Shown here: piece by piece, positions 41,459 through 45,757 of the stretch | How the letters are laid out: every line of letters starts with the position of its first letter | Position numbering within the stretch: the stretch's first letter is position 1 | Assembly (NCBI RefSeq): GCF_000313135.1 | Contig: NW_004457586.1 | Coordinates: 485,070-530,826, forward strand | Direction of reading: 5' to 3' | From: Acanthamoeba castellanii str. Neff | Taxonomy: Eukaryota > Discosea > Longamoebia > Acanthamoebidae | DNA: 45,757 bases | Made by a program: the position numbers and the translations under genes | Notes under the pieces: model-generated | What the model saw: the letters and a program-made list of their open reading frames with translations, nothing else | What the model was told of the DNA's origin: nothing | Database searches by the model: none

Positions 41459-44400
41459 ATGGATACAACAAGGGCACGACTGCGGCCAGACGATGATGAT
41501 GGCGCTGAGCCGGCAGAAGCCGAGGCGTCGGTGATGGCGGCGTCACCGGTGCCGGTGCGGTGTGGGTTCTGTCTAAGCGAAAGAGGCAAGAAGGACAAGT
41601 ACCGCTCGTTGCACCCCAGCGTGCCGCAGAGCCTGTTGGAAGAAGACACACCGCCTCTCGTATGTACTCCGTGCTACAACTTCCTCTACGGCGAGTACGC
41701 CCGCAAGGTACTATCAATCGAACTACCAAAAAGATGAGATGATAATCATATCATCATCTGGAAATCTACTAAACCAATTATTTGATTGACTTCGCTACTG
41801 GCTACTCGCAGTGCGGAGACGACCGTGCGGCCTCTGACAGCGAGAGCGACGAAGAGACCGGCCAGAAGACGCTCGAACGTCGTTATCCCAACGCCCTTTC
41901 CGGTACTACCACCATCACCTCTCCTCACCTCGCCCAGTCGCTGCCTCCTCTGCATACAACGCCCGAGGCCCCAGCTTTACGCTGCGGCAGGGGCAGGGGC
42001 GCCTGACACCTTCCACGGGCCTACCCACCCTTGTATCGGTGGTACTGGGATCCCGATGGTGAAGCGCACAACCCAGAAAACGGCGCTGTGCGCGCAGGCG
42101 ACTGGCGTGCTGCCCTTCATCTAAACGGCTCCAAGCACATGTTCGCAGTCCCGGGCGAGCCGGAAGATGACTGGCACCTTTTTTTTTTTTTGTTACCCAA
42201 CCGAACTCGCCTGATTTGCACTCACGATCGGGCGTGCCATCCCTTTATCCCAGCCAACAACGGCCTGCCGCCCGCGAAGCGCCTCTACATGTTGTTGATG
42301 GCCAAACTGTTTACGAAGAGTGCCAAGCTACCATCGGTAACATCCCTCACCCATCATGGATTGTGAGCGTTTTTCTCTTCCGGACGAACTGACTTTACTC
42401 TCCTGTAGCTCTCCGTGGATTGTTTCTCCCTCAAGGGCATCCCCTACACAAGCGACCGGTCCTTTGCGTTTGACTCCAGCAAAGTCACCTTTGGGGTGCG
42501 GCTAGACGCCATGGGTGAGAACGCCCAGTCCTCCGTGGCCTCGGTGGAGGGACGCCTGCCATGGCTGACATCCTTGCTCACCAAGAACGGGGTCCAGCCT
42601 GACACAGGTAATGAGATGCAGATCACCCCATCTCACCAACCTGACTGACCTTCTCTTTTGCGACTGACGACACAGCCGATGTTGCTGTGCGCAAGCGTTC
42701 ACGTCTGTCTTGGTGCAACCCCAAGAAACCCTGTGTCTACTGCCTCAACCATATCGACGCCGTGGCGTCCGGTCTATCTCGAGGTACTCCGGACGCGAAT
42801 TGCTGTGTGCTCGTACCGCACGAGTGGCTCACCATCTTCCGTCCGCCACCACAGGCACGAGGAGGAAAAGCTGTCTTTGCATGCCTGCGAGTTGGAAGAG
42901 CATCGACGAGAAGACACGCTCGGAGGCCCGCGACGCTGCCTTCTCGGCACTCGAACGCAATGAGGTTTCTCCCCTTGGCCCGGCCCCGGGCCTTGACAGT
43001 GAGGAGGGCGCATCAACCCCGCCGCCGCAGTCGCCCACGCAGGAATCCAGCAAGACCAAGCGGCCTTGGCAGGAGAATCGCGGCGACAGCGACCGCGAGA
43101 GCGAGATGGCGCTGGAGGCGGTCAAGAAGGTCCACATCAAGAACGAGGCAGACGATGATGACATGGACCACCAGGCACGTGGAAAGGAGCAGCCAGACAG
43201 CTCCAGGGGGTCAAACGTCGTCGGCGTAAGTCGCCCAGCCAAGCGCCTCCGCTCATTGCTCCGAGGCGACCAGAAGCCGCGCGCCGTTGAAGAGAGCGCG
43301 GCTGCCACCGATGAGCGCTCGGACGCCGCCGAGCCCGACGAAGCGGACGGGGATGAAGCAGTGGAGAAGGCGACAACTGACGGCGGAAACGCGCCCGAGA
43401 GGAACGACGCGGAGGCACCACAAGGGAAACCGGCGAAGGTGGTGCGGAAGAGGCGGCGCGGGCTGTCGGCCGAGCTGCGGTCCCTGCAGCTGTGGAGCCA
43501 CTGGGAGGAGGAAGAGGAAGAAGACAGCACCAACGATAACGAAAATGAGGAGAGCGATAACAAGAAAGAGGAGAGAAAGAGGAAGAAACACAAGGAGAAC
43601 GAGAAGTGGGATGACGAAGAGGAAGAGGAGCAGCAGCAGCAGACCCGGCGGGGCAAGCTGCGCAGGTCGGCCAAGAGCAGCGACACGGAAGCCAAGAAGG
43701 ACGAGCAGCAACGCCGAACGAGGTGGGCCAAGAGGGACTCTGAGTCGGAGGAGGCGGACGAGAAGCAGCTGCGGACAACGAGGCGGAAGGAGAAACAGGG
43801 AAAGGTGGACGAGAAAATGGCAAAGAAGGAAAGGGAAAAGGAAGAAGAGGAGAGGAAGGAGCGGCGAGAAAGCGAGCTGAGGAGGTCGTTGCGGTCGCGG
43901 GAGGAGCGGGAGAAGGCCAAGCTCGAACGAGAGGCCAAGCTGCGCGCCGAGGAGGCCAAGCGGAAATTGGAACAGGAGAAAAGAGAACAGGAGAAGAAGG
44001 AGAAGAAGAAGAGAGACCAGAAGAAGAACAAGACGAAGATCGAGGAGGAGAAAGAAGAGGAGGAGATGAGAAGAGAACGAAAGGAGGAGGAGAGACGTGG
44101 CAAGCGAAAGAAGAGTACGAGCCAGTTGAAAACGGCGACATCAACGAACTCGACAACAAGCAATGGACCGCCGAAGGAGGAGGACACTGCCGTCGCGGCC
44201 CTGCTGAGCCTTATCTCTGAGAATGCTGGTGCGTTGGCGGTCCCAGCTACTACGCACACCACAACCACACGCCCTTGGTTGGAGTGCAAACTAACGAGTC
44301 ACGAAACCAGCTCCCAAGACACCCGCAGCGCTGCCCGCGTTGGATGAGGCGACAATGCAGAAGCTCTCTGCTTCGATGAGCAGCCGACCGAGCCTGGCCA

Positions 44401-45164
44401 CCTCCGCACAGTTCGAAGAGATAGTACTCGATGACGATGAAGACGACGACAACGCTGACGACAGGCACCGTCCCAGGAAGGCGGCCAGGCCGGGCAACGT
44501 GGCTGCGGTCGCTGATCCCCACCAGACCCACCTGCCCAGCCTGGCCAGCCTTTTTCTGGGCAGTTCCCTGCGGCAAGCGTCGATCGCTGGCGTCCCTGCG
44601 CCCCCACCGTCCCTCCCGCACGTACCCCTCCCGCCATCACCCAGCGGGCTGCGTGCGGCCTCGAGCACTGTTGCCGCAAAGCCGCCAAGTCAAGCCCGGG
44701 CCTCTCCACGCCCCTCCACCCCGCCCACGCCCACGCCCACGCCCGCCTCTGCCCCGACCACTCAATCCGCGGCCCACTATGCGGGCGTCGGTCAAGCCCT
44801 GCCACCTGCGCCGCCTGGCTTTCCCTACGCGACCGCAGTCGCCAACGCAGCGCGCGCGATGACGCCCGAGCACGCCTACGCGGCGCAGCTGACCGCCGCA
44901 CACATGGCGCATCTCAACCCGCAGCTGCTCCTCCAGCTCCTCCAGCAGTCGCTCCACTTCCCGTCGGGCAGTCAGGCGGCTGCCGCGCACGCCGCCCAGG
45001 CCCTGATGTACGCCCCACTCCTCAACCTCCCACCGGGCGCAGCCGCCCAGTTCCGTCCGTCGACCACCAGCTACCCGTCGGCGCCACCCGCTCCACCAGC
45101 CGCCACACGAACACACCAGGCAGCGCCGCCACGGACATGGCCTCCGTCCAACCACCATAAGTGA
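41459..45164 (+). CDS. Unrecognised large protein: Cys-rich N-terminus, long charged helix, Pro/Ala C-terminus
   Basis: No family recognised. Exon 1 (41459-41707) has two CxxC pairs (VRCGFCLSERGKKDK; PPLVCTPCYNFLYGEYARK), a possible zinc-binding unit. Exon 2 (41813-41902) is acidic. The next coding stretch (YRWYWDPDGEAHNPENG, GDWRAALHLNGSKHMFAVPG; about 42030-42180) cannot be joined in phase. Further exons follow (LPPAKRLYMLLMAKLFTKSA; LPWLTSLLTKNGVQPDT; SWCNPKKPCVYCLNHID). A long exon (about 42855-44227) is acidic and basic by turns, with NLS-like RKRRRG and a Lys/Glu/Arg-rich helix over about 43790-44115 (EREKEEEERKERRESELRRS) suited to a single alpha helix. The last exon is Pro/Ala/Gln-rich and ends PPSNHHK at 45162-45164, followed by AATAAA at 45175-45180. 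Probably nuclear, by composition. The 5' exon chain is uncertain; the long 3' exons are solid. Confidence 0.6.
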
Positions 45165-45174
45165 GCCACCTAAT

Positions 45175-45180
45175 AATAAA
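45175..45180 (+). promoter_or_regulatory. Poly(A) signal AATAAA of the charged-protein gene
   Basis: AATAAA within TAATAATAAAG, 11 nt after the stop codon. Confidence 0.6.
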
Positions 45181-45307
45181 GATATTGCATAGAAAGCCAC
45201 ATCTTATGAAGTACCCAACAGTGTAGCGAGTCGAGGAGACACTCCAGTTGCCGGTGAAGGTGGCGGCGCGACGTCGCTTTCTGTGTCCACGCGTTTTTGG
45301 TGGCGCC

Positions 45308-45345
45308 TGATTGGCTGGCCGTAAATTAGGGTTAAAATATAAATC
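45308..45345 (+). promoter_or_regulatory. Calmodulin core promoter (inverted CCAAT and TATA-like)
   Basis: ATTGG (inverted CCAAT, about 45310-45314) and TTAAAATATAAAT (about 45332-45344) lie 42-80 bp upstream of the calmodulin start codon, in the right order and spacing for a short-leader core promoter. Confidence 0.5.
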
Positions 45346-45386
45346 AGAAAGCGAAGCAGCCGACAACGGCACACAAAGAAGACAAG

Positions 45387-45757
45387 ATGGTGGAACAGTT
45401 GAGCGAGGAGCAGATTGCTGAGTTCAAGGAGGCCTTCTCCCTCTTCGACCGCGATGGCGACGGCAAGATCACGTCCAAGGAGCTGGGCACCGTCATGAGG
45501 TCCCTCGGCGCCAACCCTACAGGTAACTTCACACTTGAGGAGACAGACAGCTTCATCTCTCAGCCATTCTGCTTCCTCGCCCTGTCTCCAACAACGCTGC
45601 CCCTCACGCATCACATGATGCTGCATGCTAATGTGCTTCATTATTGCAGAGGCTGAGCTGAAGGAGATGATCAAGGAGATCGATACCGACAACAACGGCA
45701 CCATCGACTTCCCCGAGTTCCTCACCATGATGGCCAGGAAGCTGCAGGATTCGGAGG
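45387..45757 (+). CDS. Calmodulin, 5' part (window ends inside the gene)
   Basis: EF-hand calcium sensor. Exon 1 is 45387-45522 and exon 2 begins at 45650, joined in phase (NPT then EAELKEM). The protein starts [22 protein letters not shown]-hand 1 is [12 protein letters not shown] and EF-hand 2 is [12 protein letters not shown], both with the full set of calcium ligands. It continues [13 protein letters not shown] at the window end, just before EF-hand 3. The sequence departs slightly from animal calmodulin (for example ADQLT is VEQLS, and [12 protein letters not shown] replaces QDMINEVDADGN) but is close enough that calmodulin is the best name. A calmodulin-like paralogue cannot be excluded without the second half. 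Confidence 0.93.

Noticed and set aside
42829..44289. 486-codon antisense frame over the charged-protein gene
   Set aside because: Ser/Phe-rich mirror of Lys/Glu codons (AAG/GAG become CTT/CTC). Typical shadow of a K/E-rich exon.

Overview
This is eukaryotic nuclear DNA: GC-rich, very compact, with almost every gene broken by short (about 60-130 bp) spliceosomal introns. Introns usually begin GTACG or GTGCG and often carry a CTGAC-like branch motif close to the acceptor. The gene set (CC2D1, VAMP7-like SNARE, WrbA, CRAMP1/TKI1-like SANT protein, USP47, tRNase Z long form, ankyrin-DHHC acyltransferase, DH-PH protein, calmodulin, and a relic of a TKL-type kinase) and the intron style fit a free-living amoebozoan such as Acanthamoeba. 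That assignment is inference from style and content; no rRNA or other direct marker is present.

Layout. 1-9.2 kb: partial pepsin-type aspartic protease (-), CC2D1/Lgd-like ESCRT regulator (-), ribosomal protein L37 (+), longin R-SNARE (-), WrbA quinone reductase with a long lysine tail (-). 9.4-16.5 kb: a divergent pair, CRAMP1-like SANT protein (-) and USP47-like deubiquitinase (+) with an inserted RanBP2-type finger. 16.6-19.3 kb: small DUF5522-type Cys protein (-), a PARP-type zinc finger protein with a Lys/Glu repeat tail (+), PRPP synthetase (+, intronless). 19.5-23 kb: tRNase Z long form with a classical C2H2 finger inside its catalytic half (+). 23-32.8 kb: three minus-strand genes for membranes and signalling: an unrecognised multi-pass membrane protein, an ankyrin-DHHC palmitoyltransferase, and a DH-PH/PH/PH protein. 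33.1-38.9 kb: mitochondrial-type ALDH (-) divergent from a short-chain dehydrogenase (+), an HMG-box protein (-), a kinase relic, and a small ABM-domain protein (-). 38.9-45.8 kb: endonuclease IV (Apn1-like, +), a large unrecognised charged nuclear-type protein (+), and the first half of calmodulin (+).

This is mostly a housekeeping segment with no operons, phage, insertion sequences or CRISPR. The most unusual items are the zinc fingers inserted in two conserved enzymes (tRNase Z and USP47), runs of C (9-11 nt) in introns biased to the transcript strand, the GTGTC/GT intron satellites, and lysine-rich tails on otherwise unrelated proteins.

Four well conserved genes (CC2D1, WrbA, tRNase Z, Apn1) each show one frame break that a single extra base would heal. 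The pattern points to single-base deletions in the assembly rather than to four decaying genes. Exon boundaries given here come from reading splice signals and reading-frame phase, and have no transcript support.
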